In this document: one piece after another, positions 12,400 to 25,900 of the stretch | Layout of the letters: every line of letters starts with the position of its first letter | Position numbering within the stretch: position 1 is the first letter of the stretch | Assembly: GCA_903813345.2 (NCBI GenBank) | Contig: CAIIXF020000009.1 | Span: 38,495,759 to 38,559,758, forward strand | Source: Owenia fusiformis | Lineage: Eukaryota > Annelida > Polychaeta > Sabellida > Oweniidae | Direction: 5' to 3' | Length of the DNA stretch: 64,000 nucleotides | Position numbers and translations under genes: made by a program | The notes under the pieces: model-generated | What the model was told of the DNA's origin: nothing | The model's input: only the letters and a program-made list of their open reading frames with translations | The model's database searches: none

Positions 12400-14108
12400 T
12401 TTGGCAACGTTAAACAAGAACACAAATGTGTACAAAATGTCCCCACCAGTGGGTGATCCCATCAAATGGTTATCCTGAAAATGAGTAGACAAGACTTTAC
12501 CAACACAATTTGAGGACGGAAAATCCAAAATGGCCACCTTAAAATTTACCCAGAATGCCAAAAATTTAGTCAGTTCTAGATTTTCAAACTAAGAACCATC
12601 CCTGAAAATTTTTAATTGATCCGTCACACAGTTAACTAGAAAACATGTAAACAAGACTTTACAGACAAGATTTTAGGATGGAAAATCCAAAATGGCTGCT
12701 TTGACATTTACCCAGAATGTCAAAAAACTAATCTGTTCCTAGATTTTCATACTAAGAATCATCCCTGAAAATATGACATCGATCTACCAAATGGTTCACC
12801 TGAAAACGCATAGACAAGACTTTACAGACAAGATTTTAGGACAGAAAATCCAAAATGGCTGCCATGACATTTACACAGAATGCCAAAAAACTAATCAGAT
12901 GAAGATTTTCACACTAAGAATCATCCCTGAAAATTTGAAATTCATCTACCAAACGGTTCACCTAAAAACGCGTAGACAAGACTTTACAGGCAAGATTTTA
13001 AGACGGAAAATCCAAAATGGCTGCCTTGACATTTATCCAGAATGCCAAAAAACTAATCAGATCTAGATTTTCATACTAAGAATCATCCCTAAAAATTTGA
13101 AATTGATCTACAGAACGGTTCACCTGGAAATGCATAGACAAGACTTTACAGACAAGATTTTAGGACAGAAAATCCAAAATGGCTGCCTTGACATTTGCCC
13201 AGAATGCCAAAAAACTAATCAGTTCTACATTTTCATACTAAGAATCATCTCTGAAAATTTGAAATTGATCTACCAAACGGTTCACCTGAAAACGCGTAGA
13301 CAAGACTGCTTTACAGACAAGATTTTAGGACGGAAAATCCAAAATGGCTGCCTTGACATTTACCCAGAATGCCAAAAAACAAATCAGATCTAGATTTTTA
13401 TACTAAGAATCATCCCTGAAAATTTGAAATTGATCCACCAAACGGTTCACCTGAAAACACGTAAACAAGACTTCACAGACAAGATTTTAGGACCAAAAAA
13501 TTCAAAAATTGCCGACAAAAAAAAAGTGATTATGTGTTTTTGCTGATTTCTTCTTACAAAATTATCACATATAACTACTGTTAACAATAACATAGGCTTT
13601 AACAACAAAGTACATCTGAAATTATTTATAAAGCTACTAAATAGTTAAAGTATGAAAACTCAAAAACACCATTCAATATGATACAAAGTAGTATCGTGCG
13701 CTAACTTTTCTTAAGACATTCAAAATGGCTGACATGACTGAGCTAACAGGTCCAAAACCTAATCAGATCTAGAATGAAGTGAGCTGAACAAGATTTTAAA
13801 GTTTTAAAAGCAACTGTGAAGCCGTTTTTCTTAAAGTTTGCAGACAAGGATTTTAGCATTTGACTTCAAAATGGCCGACAGGAAGTAGGTATCGAGTTAA
13901 AAAATTTTCATCCACATCTGTATGCACTCATAAGTTATCCCTGAAAATTTGAAGGTGATATCTGTAGCGGTTTTGAAGAAAACTCCCGGACGTACGGACA
14001 GACGGACGAACAGACGTACGGACAGACGGATGGACGTACGGTCGGACAGACAGACGGACGCGCCTAGGCCGACAATATGGCCCCACACTATGTGGTGGGG
14101 ACATAATA
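12400..14108. repeat. Satellite-like element: seven ~162-bp units and a GACGGAC tail
   Basis: About seven copies of a ~162-bp unit ('gacaagactttacagac', 'ggaaaatccaaaatggctgcc', 'catccctgaaaatttgaa') run from 12480 to 13500. After a diverged linker, a run of GGACAGACGGAC-type steps spans 13985-14065. The ends carry inverted matches: ATGTCCCCACCA near 12438 and TGGTGGGGACAT near 14092. This suggests a bounded non-autonomous element of about 1.7 kb. Open frames inside follow the repeat period and are not genes. Confidence 0.75.
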
Positions 14109-14117
14109 AAACGTAGT

Positions 14118-14521
14118 TCATCCCCCTTAATTACTGGCCTCCAGATCACCAGATACCAACGTCCGTGACTACCACATATGGGAAGAACTAACAGAGTTGG
14201 TGTACCATGAAGCCCTTACATCTATTCAAGACAGAATTATTGAGAAGTGGAATTCATTATTTCTAAAGCATATCAATGATGTTACGCCAAGATTGATGGC
14301 TAAAATTGATCAAAATGGTGGACAGATTGAACACCTGTTAATGTCTTTATGTTGACAAAAAACTTGTTTTTTGCAAGTTTTTGAAAAACAGTTGTGAAAC
14401 AAAAATGATGTCATTTGTACTATAGATGCTGGTTGACAGTCATTATAATAAAATTGAACTTATAATATACCGAATTAAAGTTATTTTCTATATACGAGTG
14501 TCCCATTTTTGGACCACCCTG
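14118..14521 (+). mobile_element. Mariner-like DNA transposon remnant, 3' end
   Basis: Plus-strand codons from about 14118 to 14355 read as the end of a Tc1/mariner-type transposase: an SRSPD catalytic-region motif, a 'W..L..LVY' stretch and a C-terminal GGQIEHL. The element ends with GGACCACCCTG at 14521, followed by TA, the mariner target. The 5' part is missing; the satellite-like element ending at 14108 directly abuts it. Confidence 0.7.
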
Positions 14522-14882
14522 TATATGCTTTTGGTATAATTAACCACATGAAATAAGCTTTTAATAAGCCCCATGGTATTTGAAAATATGTTTTTTGTCA
14601 TTCAAACAATATTTTTATGACTTAAAAATTATTTCATTTTTCAAATGAAAAGATTTTTGAAAAAAGTTATTGACCTTTTATTTTTCAAATATTTGAAGTA
14701 CCCATAATTTTTTGAATAAAAAGTATTTAAATCCATAATGCATTTATTTTGAATATTTAAAAAAGAATTTCTCTCATCGTATCTTGATAACATAAGGTAA
14801 TACTACAGTAAAGCCAAAGTGGTTCAAACTGTATGGGGCCTTTAAGGATTTGCATAACATGGTAAGATGAATATTGTTTATA

Positions 14883-15236
14883 CAGGGTGGTCCAAAATGT
14901 GAACCCCTGCAACAGGCTATATTTTCCTTAATACTTGCATGACTAGACTCACATTATCACATGTTGTAGAGAAAGGTCTAAAATTTTGGTTGATGCCATA
15001 ATTTATTCTCAGTCTTAAATTTTGAAGAAATTACAAGGGTTTAACAACAAACATGCCTGAAAATGAGATATTGTGCAAAATTTTACCAATATGATTCATG
15101 AAAATTGTTGAAACACATTAGATGATCTTAAACAGCTTTCAGTTAGAGATACAAGTTTAAAACCCTACCATATGACAAAAGGGACACTATTTAAGTAGAA
15201 AACATATCACACTTTCATTGATCATTTTGAAGCCAA
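14883..15236. mobile_element. Partial mariner-type MITE (CAGGGTGGTCC end)
   Basis: It begins TA-CAGGGTGGTCCAAAATG and matches, in inverted orientation, the right-hand ~350 bp of the complete element at 60272-61255 (shared phrases include 'aacccctgcaacaggc' and 'aaaccctaccatatgac'). The other end is absent, so this is a truncated copy. Confidence 0.75.
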
Positions 15237-15578
15237 TACACAATTTATTTGTTGTTACCTTATTTTGTTCCTTCAACAGTCTGTTGTTGTAGTAAATCAA
15301 TGTTCTATTAGACAATAAAACTTTTGAATTTAGATTGCAGCCATTATTAGGTCTTGCAAGATCTTGTGACTTTCGAAAGTAAAGATTTGCTACAAAATAA
15401 CTCGCATTAGCTTAATTAATAGTCACGTGATCTTTTAACCACAATAGCAATGCGCAAGTAAAGTCCAATGCCCTGTGCACACGTGCGCAAAAATATAAAT
15501 GGAGCGCGTGAGATTTCACATTTCTCCACTTTAACTGCAAAACAACAAATAGGACTTATTGTCACCTAGTTAAACGTC

Positions 15579-15640
15579 GTTAAACCCAATAACGGCGTTC
15601 TTTACTATTAGGAATTTTCTTGCCCGTTATTGGGTTTAAC
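15579..15640. repeat. Perfect 17-bp inverted repeat (hairpin)
   Basis: GTTAAACCCAATAACGG at 15579-15595 is exactly complementary to 15624-15640, with a 28-nt spacer. A TATAAAT lies about 85 bp upstream (near 15493) beside a locally GC-richer, CpG-containing stretch. It could be a small non-coding RNA hairpin or a tiny palindromic element; I cannot tell which. Confidence 0.6.
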
Positions 15641-15649
15641 CTCCTTACT

Positions 15650-17450
15650 ATTCTTTCCTTTATTGCAAGTTCTGGATCCATCAAAACCATTTTTCCGCGA
15701 TAACATGCAACTGATACTTGACAATAATATAAAAACACATAACATATATTATTGTGTTAAATGTTCATTTTAGTAAAATGAGGCTACACTTACCAATCTC
15801 TAAAATGACATTTCCGCATGTCCATCATTGTGTCTGTTCGTCCGAGTGTCTTGGGTTTAAATCAAACTATTAGCGAAATGAAATTGTTGTCAAATAGATT
15901 GTTAATTATTATTGTGATTACTCGTGATAAAAAGATCAATTTTGAGGATAACATGTATCTTTGAATGATTTATATAACACGTGTATATACGCAAAATAGT
16001 TATTAATTGCAAATCTATTGTTTGTTAATGCAGTGCCGCAATGATTTCTGATACGATTTGCAATTTCGATGTTACCAGAACTGACCGAAATTTTCGTTAT
16101 ATTCCAAACCTGTCTCCAATATTTTCGTAATTATGCATCAATAGGGTTTAAGGGGGATACAGGATGGTATGTATGTATTCATGCTTGAATCACATTCTTT
16201 ATGTAATTGTAATATTACCATGTTTTCAGGGTTTAATTAGTTCCGCTTGTCGAAACCTGCGGAACGATTAAATTAACGCATCATAGGCAAAATGATCATG
16301 GAGGTTAGACCTAGTCGGGGTCATAAGACATGTCAGGTAAGAAACGAGGCCCAGGCTAGGTCTAATGTTGTTGGACTAATTGTCACCATGCGTCATAAAA
16401 AGGCAAGTTACATTTAATTATCTTCCTAAATACTGTTACTTATCCCAGCGCGCAGGCTGGAAGTTGGAGAAAACCACTACACAAAACGGTATATTTGAAC
16501 TTACCCTCAGCTGGCTTCTGAGCCAGCTGTGTTCAGTAATCGGGAACCCATCCATTGACCTCTGTATGCCAAACATTGATTATGTTTGACAGGCTAGAGT
16601 AGATTGTTAAGCATACTAAATTTCATCATTTATATTCAACTTACCTCAACAAATCTGCAACTTTATATCTGCTACAATGATCTAAATTCGAATAACGTAA
16701 ATTTCGATGAAATGGCGTGATTGGTGTCATACGATCCACGTCTGTTGTTTTTAAAGAGAACATGAGGAACAGAAGGAAGTCTGTTTTCGTTACAAGAACC
16801 AAAGAAACGACTATTGAATTAGCATCCTATTGAAAGAGAACATTAATTGCAACATACTGATCATACAAATATCACTCTAGATGACAAAGGTATGTAGATA
16901 TAGAGAAAAAAACAGCACTTTACTCACCAGCTATCATTCGGGATTTCGTGTGGCCTCGTTTTGAATATCGACGTATTTCCCAGGGAGCTGTCAAAGTTGG
17001 TACTTTTTTAGTTTTTGACTATTTCAATCATTATTATAGCAAAATATTTTTTATTATTTTAAAATTAAAAAAGTGAAACATTTGTATTTGAAATCATTAT
17101 AGAAGCTTTTTTTGATGAAGGACAACTTCAAGGTAATACTTTTGAAAACTACTTATTTACAAAATGACACTCAAAACCGGATATGGCGACAATAAATGTT
17201 GCACATGCGTACCACGTCATGGAGAAAAAGTTGTAAAATTTGACATTATTTTATCTTACTTGACAGTTTCTTCGCCTAGACAGAGAATAAATGGCTTGGT
17301 AAATGTAAGTTTTTTGAAATACGCATTTTTATTTAACCAAACCAGATCAATCTTAACGAAAGAGGTCTAAAAGAAATGAAAATGTAACGCCAACCTTGTA
17401 AAAAATCGTTCCCTAAAAATCATTGATAAGCCAAGGCTACATTGAATCTA
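15650..17450. other. Intergenic, no gene supported; several splice-donor-like sites
   Basis: No protein-coding exon can be supported. The stretch is less AT-rich and holds minus-strand GTAAGT/GTGAGT donor-like sites after short open stretches near 15797, 16503, 16645 and 16934, and a plus-strand CAG-GTAAGA near 16331. One minus-strand stretch near 16500-16560 opens with an ATG and reads MDGFPITEH before a GTAAGT. These could be 5' exons of GBF1 (plus) or of a minus-strand transcript such as the desaturase leader. A second hairpin (GTTCCGC/GCGGAAC) lies near 16241-16265. Confidence 0.25.
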
Positions 17451-17454
17451 CAGT

Positions 17455-18819
17455 CTACAGTAAAATTTTAAATGTTTGGAAGAAATTCATATGGTAAAAA
17501 CAAGGACATGATCTGAGGTTACATTTTGGAACCATGAGCTTTCAATTATCTAGTTGAAAGCCCATGGTGGAACTCCGCCAAACACAACAGCGAAGGCAAC
17601 GACATACTGATTTTGATCTTAGCAGAATTTAGGGGTGTAACGTCGACGCGTGGGGTAATGTCAACATAATAGACGTGTTAGTTCGACACTTACTTATTAA
17701 AAGTAGAATTTCCGTTTTCCGCCATGTTTGATTTCTAGAAAAATTAAAATCTGGCAGGATCTCGATCTATGCGAGAAAAAAAACATGACTTCCCCCTATA
17801 TCGGAAATTAGAGCAAATAAACAACAAGGCGTCAAAGTTACCCCACATGTCGAAATTACACAAAAATCATGGTGTCAACGTTACACCCCTTCGCCCTAGA
17901 TCCTCCATTTTGCCAGTCACATGTCTGATCACGTGTCTAGTTATTGTTTGATATCACGTGACTTTTGATGTGTTGCTTAAACATGTCTTCAAAGAAAGTT
18001 ATTAATTTAATAGAAAATGGTTTTCGGACATCTGCTGCTGAATAAAGAAGAAAATAAGATAGCGATGTCAAATACAAGTTGTAGGATGGGCCACCGAAGC
18101 TACTGACTATTTAAAATGAACTCTATTCAAGATATTACGCTAGGAAACTTATTGATTTTATGATCATAAAGACCTGACATGATGCATTGAAATAAGTAAA
18201 TTAAAACACTACATATAAGGGAGCATATCAAAAGATCGATATCGGAAAAATAACTGTATTTACACAGTTAGGGAGGGAGGGGGTCATTGGCCTAAAAAGT
18301 TAGCGAACCGACATGGAATTCAATTAGTTTATAAATGGGGTGTGGTTCAAATCGAAAAACTCTGAACCAAACCACAAGATCATTGACTAGGCTAATAAAA
18401 TGTGGTCGGAATACAAAAATGATCCAACAAAATTGGATTTATTCCTGAATCAAGAAAGTGAGACTGTTCAATGATCAGATCGTCAGATTACTGACTTTTT
18501 CAAGGCAGACGATCCAACTATAAAGCCAATGAGTATGTGTTGCATGTATCCAAATGCCTTCACATTATTCTTTTTGATATGCTCCCTAAAGTGGTGAAAA
18601 ACAACGAACTAAAGTTTACTTCTTTGTTCAATTCAAGAAATCTAGAAATGGAATTTTTTTGATTTATATTTTATAACCTCAGAATACTGCCTTCTGTGTG
18701 TAACCTCGGATGAGAGATGACATAGAACATACTGGTAAGTAGATATGTGGTTAACATCACATCATTTCCTTGTTTTTACCATATGAATTTCTTCCAAACA
18801 TTTAAAATTTTACTGTAGG
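17455..18819. mobile_element. 1.36-kb element with ~50-bp terminal inverted repeats
   Basis: About 50 bp at 17455-17506 is the exact reverse complement of 18768-18819 (ends CTACAGTAAAATTTTAAATG). No transposase frame is visible, so it is a non-autonomous DNA element of unknown superfamily. A smaller palindrome, CATGRGCTTTCAA with its complement, sits at 17531-17570; similar 'catgggctttcaa' phrases occur near 10390. Confidence 0.65.
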
Positions 18820-19996
18820 CCTAGAGCTACAACCAGAAACATATTTTTCTGACTACTTGAGTTGATACTGTATAACCTGAAATATTGCGGTGGATATAAA
18901 GATGCCGATTGCCGAATGTAAAACAAAAACGGCAACATAAAATTCGGAAATATAATTAAGTAATTGAAGATCGATCTTAGTGGGCGATCAGTTAAAATGT
19001 CAGAAGATCTAATTGTATCCAAGTGCTTTGGTAATCCCAGTATTAAAAGTTTTTAATCTCGATATTAAAAGTTTTTAATCCTGGTATTAATTTTCCTGAG
19101 TCTATCGAATGCGGGTATTATGTGAATAAATCACTCAAATTGTCACTCATAATCTTAACCATTAGGGATGTCAGGTTTTCTGAGTCAATCAAATGGAGGT
19201 GATTAAAATTCAGGTGTAAATCAAAATTAAATTAGGGGGGTCAGCTTAGCAACATTTTATATGGCTTTACATTTAGGGGTGTCAGGTCGGCAAACTTTTA
19301 TTCGGCAATAACAATTTTAATCCAATTCGGAAAATAAAGCACCCGGATTTAATACATGTTATAAAGTATGTGAAAATTAAGGAAATGGTATGATACTCAT
19401 CAGTTACCTATTTACCATTATGTGATATGTCATCTAGCACCCTACATTATGATGACCTGAGAGATTTTGCCTATAATAGCAAAACTAGCTTCATTTGTGC
19501 ATTTTATCCTTGTAGTCTAAGCTATAGACAAATCTATTGGGGAAGGAACACTCTATTTCGAAAACCCATCTATTATTTATTAACATGGGGTTTCCCAATT
19601 AAATACTTTTGTAGTTTCTTCAAAGTATGACTGTATTACAATACATGTGATATTCTTAAATCATAGGAATAGGAAAATCATAAGAGTTATTTTAGAATTA
19701 TGGTATGGGGGCCCCTGGTATCTGTAGCTGCCTAAAGCGGGAATTCACCATAGTTTAAAGATTTGTCCAAACTATTAAATAAGATAACAAATATTATTTG
19801 TCCATATGATTTCTGCGTTTGATACTCCAAAATGGCCACTGAAATGGTTAAATTGTTGGAAAGTCTACATTTTAATGATGTAGTTTCAGTTTACTTTATT
19901 TTTTAGAAATGCTTGAATGCTTCTTTCTCTACAGTAGCTGAGAAATGAAAATGTTCTTCCAGATTCTATTACCTATCTTAATAAGAAGAGGCCAAG
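18820..19996. other. 5' flank of GBF1, no other gene seen
   Basis: AT-rich sequence with short internal repeats ('tattaaaagtttttaat' near 19040-19080) and no supported exon. A 3' splice site (tctttctctacag) ends at 19934, so the first GBF1 coding exon probably carries about 60 nt of 5' UTR after an upstream non-coding exon. I could not place the promoter. Confidence 0.35.
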
Positions 19997-22900
19997 ATGG
20001 CACCACCCAATGCCATCTATATTGTACATGGGGAGATCTCTCTCCTTGTGACAGCAATGAGGAGAAATTCACGCTGGAATACACATAGTCACCAGGTAAG
20101 TTCTGCATGTTTTTTTCTACTTATTGGACATTGCATCTTCAAATGAAATCTTACTAGAACAACCATGAATCTTGTCTCCAAAATTCCAGGAAAACTACCT
20201 CGCTGTTCAACTTGTAATTTTTACAGATTCAACAGTAGACTAAAGTGCCAAGATCTAACTAGATTTTGGACATGCCGGGTAAAAGTACTAGGCAGTTATT
20301 TTTGAAATTCTTAATGTAATTAACTTTTTTTTCATAAAGTCTCATTAATAACCTAAATTACTGTATATGAAAATAGTATGCAGCATTTGGAGTGCTGTTA
20401 TCTTCCCTGAATGCCCAAGCTATTATTATTACATCATGCATACCCAGGGGGGGGGGGTACGATGGGTACACCCCCCCCAAAAAAAAACATGAAAATAGAA
20501 CCATTAGATAGAAGAAAAGAGCTTTTAAATGAGCTTCTGGCTCAATTTTGAAGGAAGTTGCATCAATTTTATTGCACTTATTATCAATTTTTTTGGCTAA
20601 CTTAAGTTATGCCACAATCCCACTCCTCTGATTGAAAGCTTGCTACGCCCCTGTATATACAGCTATTCCCCTGTATATACAGCTATGCCCCTGTGTATAC
20701 AGATATGCAAAGCTATGCCCCTGTATATACAGCTACACCCCTATATATACAGCTATGCCCCTATATATACAGCTATGTCCTTGTATATACAGATATGCAA
20801 AGCTATGCCCCTGTATATACAGCTACGCCCCTATATATACAGCTATGCCCCTGTATATACAGCTACGCCCCTATATATACAGCTATGGCCCTGTATATAC
20901 AGCTACACCCCTATATATACAGCTATGCCCCTGTATATACAGCTATGCACAGGTATTTCCCTGTGTATACAGCTATGCCATTGCCCTTGTATATACAACT
21001 ATGCCCCTTTATATATAGCTATGCCCCGGCCCTGTATATACAGCTATGCCCCTGTATATATGCATCGTCTTGATTGGACATCATATTGTTGAGAAATGAT
21101 AATTTGCTGCAGTCTTACACAAAAATATTCAACATCCAATAGAAAGGTCTTTAATGCAACATTTAAATCTATATTATTTGTTCTGTTTGACTTTTGTATT
21201 TCAGGAGGAAGAGCAGGACCCTTTAGTGAACAGCTTCTATCAGCTCAGAGACGTCCTTCACACTATATCAGGTAACATATTTCTTGCTTTTGATTTGTTA
21301 GCTCTATACATTTGGGAATGTTCGTTGATGGAAAATGGTCAACACAAACCAATATCTTATATACTAGTAAATACTATGGAATATTAAAAAACAGAAAAAG
21401 GAAATGTAAGTGTGAAGTAGGGTCCCCTCCCCCAATAGATGTTGAAGAACAGTTCAAAGAGAAGACCAACATCTCATTACTCAGAACTTAAGGAAGTACT
21501 TTGGAAATAGAACCAATTTCAGTCCTTTTCCCCTATTAGATCGCAAACACATCAATTTCAGTCCTTTTCCCCTATTAGATCACAAACACATCAATTTCAG
21601 TCCTTTTCCCCTATTAGATCGCAAACACATCAATTTCAGTCCTTTTCCCCATTAGTTCACAAACACATCAATTCCAGTCATTTTCCCCTATTAGATCGCA
21701 AACACATCAATTTCAGTCCTTTTCCCCTATTAGATCACAAACACACTCATTCAGTCTAAAACTCAAAATCAAAAACATATTGATAATAAGTTGGTAGCAT
21801 TTTTAATATTATGGTGATTTTTCCAGATCTTGGAGAGTTGGAGCTGAATGTGTATTTGGGACCATTTCTTGAAGTGATTCGGTCTGAAGACACAACTGGA
21901 CCAATCACGGGTCTTGCATTGTCTTCTGTGAACAAGTTTTTGTCATATGGCCTTGTGGGTAAGTAAGTCATATATCTCAAAGGCACATATGTATATTAAT
22001 TCCATAAAAATACATGTCCGTACATGTTCTTAATTGCTTTTATATCATTTTTAAAGGAATTCTAGGCGACAGAAATGTCAAAATATTACTTCTGGGAAGA
22101 GATCAAACAACTTTGACACATTCTTTACTCTACCTATTTTGTAATTTAACAATCAACACAAATATACAGTCCATATGTTAGCCGATATCGGTCAAATACA
22201 GGGAAAAATAATTTTTGATCGATAAAATCATGGATTACTAAACCGGAAGTGTGTTCTGTGACGTCCGTGAAGAAGACGAAGAAGACATATACAGATTTCA
22301 GTTATTATTACTGTATAAGTGGTAATTTTGCCTAATCATTTAATTTGCCTCTTTCCTAATTTTTGCCAGGTTCGGAAAATTAAATGTCGGAAATATTGTC
22401 TTTATAATGTTATCCAATGGGAGGTTTCTTGTAATTAGGAAAATTAAAATTAGGAAAATGATGAAATTTGACCATTCGGAAAATTAACTACTCGGATTAA
22501 ATACCACTTATACAGTATATCACCACCAAGAAGTGGTGACATATTGGAGAGGTTAAGCTAACGATGTTTTTCACAACGTAACCGTGAACGCAAAGTACAA
22601 AAATTAACAAAGGAATGTATCGAGCGCTCATAGTTTTATGCGCGCTTAGTCTACTTCAGATACTCTTTCAGCTTCAGAGTTTCGGGTTAAGAACGGGAGA
22701 TTTGAAATTTGACGTTGGGTCAAAGGGAACCATTTTACTCGTGTCTATTGAACACTATGCTGTCAATTTTGATTTCGATGCACAGTTGAATTCTTGCTGA
22801 ACACGATGATGTATTTCATGCATGATTTAGCGCCAAAAATCTTACGAAACGAGCTCGTTTAAAATATGTATTAGAAAACCAGCTATAAAACCGCATCAAT

Positions 22901-25900
22901 GACATACTATAGAATCATTACACGCTATGGTGTAGTCAAACAAACACTGGATTTGAACGGCTATTTATATGAGAAGGCTACATGAATTTGTATATGGTCG
23001 AGTGATACGTACAGGTTCAGTTTCGATTATATATGCAAAGCTTAACCTCTCCATTGTTAGGGCCGGCGGTTGGCAGGCAGTGGTTGGTGTCTGTAACAAA
23101 TTTTTAAAACTTCCAATAACCTAACAAATACTGTTTAGACTGACTTCAATTTTTTCTTAATCATCTACAAGGTTTTCAGAAGTTCAAATCCGACTTTTCA
23201 TTTAAGATTTGACCTTTTCAAGGTAAAAAAAGGTTAAAAAAGATCAAAAAGATCTTTTTTCAACGTGCTTCAAATTGACCAAATATTTTTTTCAAAATCA
23301 TCTACAAGTTATCAGAACTTCAAATTTGACTTTGAATTTAAGATTTGACCTTCAATGACCTTCTCAAGGTCAAAGAAAGGTGAAAAAGCTATTTTTTCAA
23401 CTTGCTTCAAATTGACCAATTTTTTTTTCAAAATCATATACATGTACAAGTTCTCAAAAGTTCAAATCTGGCTATAGATTTGACCTTCAATGACATTCTC
23501 AAGGTGAAAAAAGAGTTCTCAAAAGTTCAAATCTGACTTTAGATTTGAGATTTCACCTTCAATTATTTTTTCAAAATCATCTACAGAGTTCTCAGAAATT
23601 CCAATCTGACTTAAAGGAATATTCCTTGCCAAGCCATCTCTCTCCTCATATGGTAGCTATAACCATATATATGCTTGCCATGTTTAGCAAAACACGCAAA
23701 AATGTTTTGATATGGTCAAATTTGATCACTTAGAAATGTGATGCTCAATTCCAGTAAGCTGCCATCTTTTAAAATTTCACACAGGAAGTGATGTCATCGA
23801 CTCTCAACTTTGCATATAGCATTAGGTGAGGAGCTATTAAGAATTACAAAACCAGCTAAATATTCTTTTTCAACTTTGTATCTTATTTAATCCTTCTGAA
23901 AATCTCTTCTTTTATTCTAAGTTGACAAGCCCTGAAAATATTTTTTGCACGGAAAGTAATGGTCACTTGTCTAGAAGTGATTTTGTGCTACTTTCCTATA
24001 CTGTTATGGGCAAGGTTATAGAAGTTGAGAGTTGATGACATCACTTCCTGCAAGAAATCTTAAAAGATGGCAGCTCACTGGAAATAAGCACTAGATTTTT
24101 AAATGATCAATATTGACCATATTAAAACATTTTCCCATGTTTTGCTAAATATGGAAACTATATATATGATTATAGCTACCATATCAAGAGAGAAAGGGTC
24201 TGGCAAGGAATATTCCTTTAAGATTGAACTAATAATATTGTGAGCAACTAGATGGTGACATTTTGTCATGTTAATGCCTTGTTTCAATTTTGTTGTGGAT
24301 TCGATTTTAAATGCTTCTAAATGAACTTCAGATGCTTACTATGAATTCTAATAGTACTGTTTTGACTTCCCCGCTTCATAAAAAGAACATTATCATCATT
24401 TACTCTACTCGTAAATTTAAATATCTTGTCTACAAAGAAAAATTCTTGAAAAATATGAAAAAATGAATAGTTTTATACTCAACAAATAAATTATTAAATG
24501 AAATAGATCTTTGTTGTTGTTAATTTTAGATCCAAGTTGCGTCACTGCTGCTAGTGCTATTGAAAACATTGCTGATGCTGTGACTCATGCAAGGTTTGTT
24601 GGAACAGATCCTGGCAGTGATGAAGTCGTTCTCATGAAAATATTGCATGTAAGGCTCACCCAATACTTAATTTTGTTCTTTCATTATTATTTTTCATCAA
24701 GAAATGTCCACACTTAATTCATTCTGAATTCAAAATAGCATTTGTGAGTTTCCCAGCATGCTTGGGGATATAGATACATAATCTGTGATTTTTTGCAATT
24801 CATGTGTTCGTTTTATTTTAGTTATCATAGTAACTTTGTTGATTGCAGGTGTTAAGGACTCTTATGCTAAGTACTGCTGGAGGACAGTTAACTAATGAGT
24901 CTGTGTGTGAAATAATGCAGTCCTGCTTTAGAATATGCTTTGAGATGAGACTCAGTGGTAAGATATTACATGTAAAGTAAAGCCTGTCTAATTCAAATAT
25001 CACTGGGATGGGCCAAAAGTGTTTGGATTAGCAGGTGTCCCATTGAATTTTCATCATGGGAATCAATAGGAGAATTAAAAGTGGTAAAGAAGTTTAATAA
25101 ATGTTTTCTTGTACTTGGAAATTAGATTGACTGATAATGTTATGCTACACACATTTATATTTATCCCATACTTAGTAGTATTATAGTTAAATAACAGATG
25201 GGAATATAATTGATATCTAAGGAGAGCGGGAGATATATATCACCCGCTCATCAGTAGTCCCGGGAATTTTGTTTGGTGCTTTATGTGAATCCCTGGGATA
25301 TACCCTGGCTCTCTTTATTGAATTGCTAAGGAAGTTAGCTGAGCATATATAAATGGCTATATATTTTAGAATCATTAAGAAAGACAGCTTAGCACACATT
25401 AATGGATCTATATTTATGTTTTAGAATTGCTAAGGAAGTCAGCTGAGCATACATTGATGGATATGGTCCAGTTGTTGTTCTCAAGGTTGCCACAGTTCAA
25501 GGAGGATCTTAAATGGATGGCCAGTAAAAAGGTAGGAGTTTATACCTTTATATGTGTTAATGGTGTAACACTCTTATACCTGTGTTAATGGTATAACACC
25601 TTTATACTTTATAACATGCAAGATGCATAAAAAGATTGTATGTAATTCACCTTGCATGTTATACCATTAACACATATAAAGGTATAAATCACTGACAATC
25701 CCAATTTAATGATTTCAATAAAAGTCACTTGTTTCCAACATGCAGCATTCATAAATACACTCTGTATAGTAAGGAAATGCTAGCAAAAAATGAAACACAC
25801 TATCTTATTTATGTCATGTTGGTCAAATAATGTCAAGCTTGGTGTAATTCCAGCTTAAAATGCGAGCTGGGGGAATGGATCCCTCGAGAACTGGGCGCAA

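Noticed and set aside
12773-13393. Two ~97-codon frames with QDFTDKILG repeats
   Set aside because: They follow the ~162-bp satellite period; no start context and no family.
20632-21092. YIQLC/YSYAP-type repeat proteins in three frames
   Set aside because: All three plus frames are open over a 20-bp array in GBF1 intron 1; there is no start context or homology.
22615-22800. 61-codon frame with hydrophobic start
   Set aside because: It lies inside a MITE with clear inverted ends, in a GBF1 intron.
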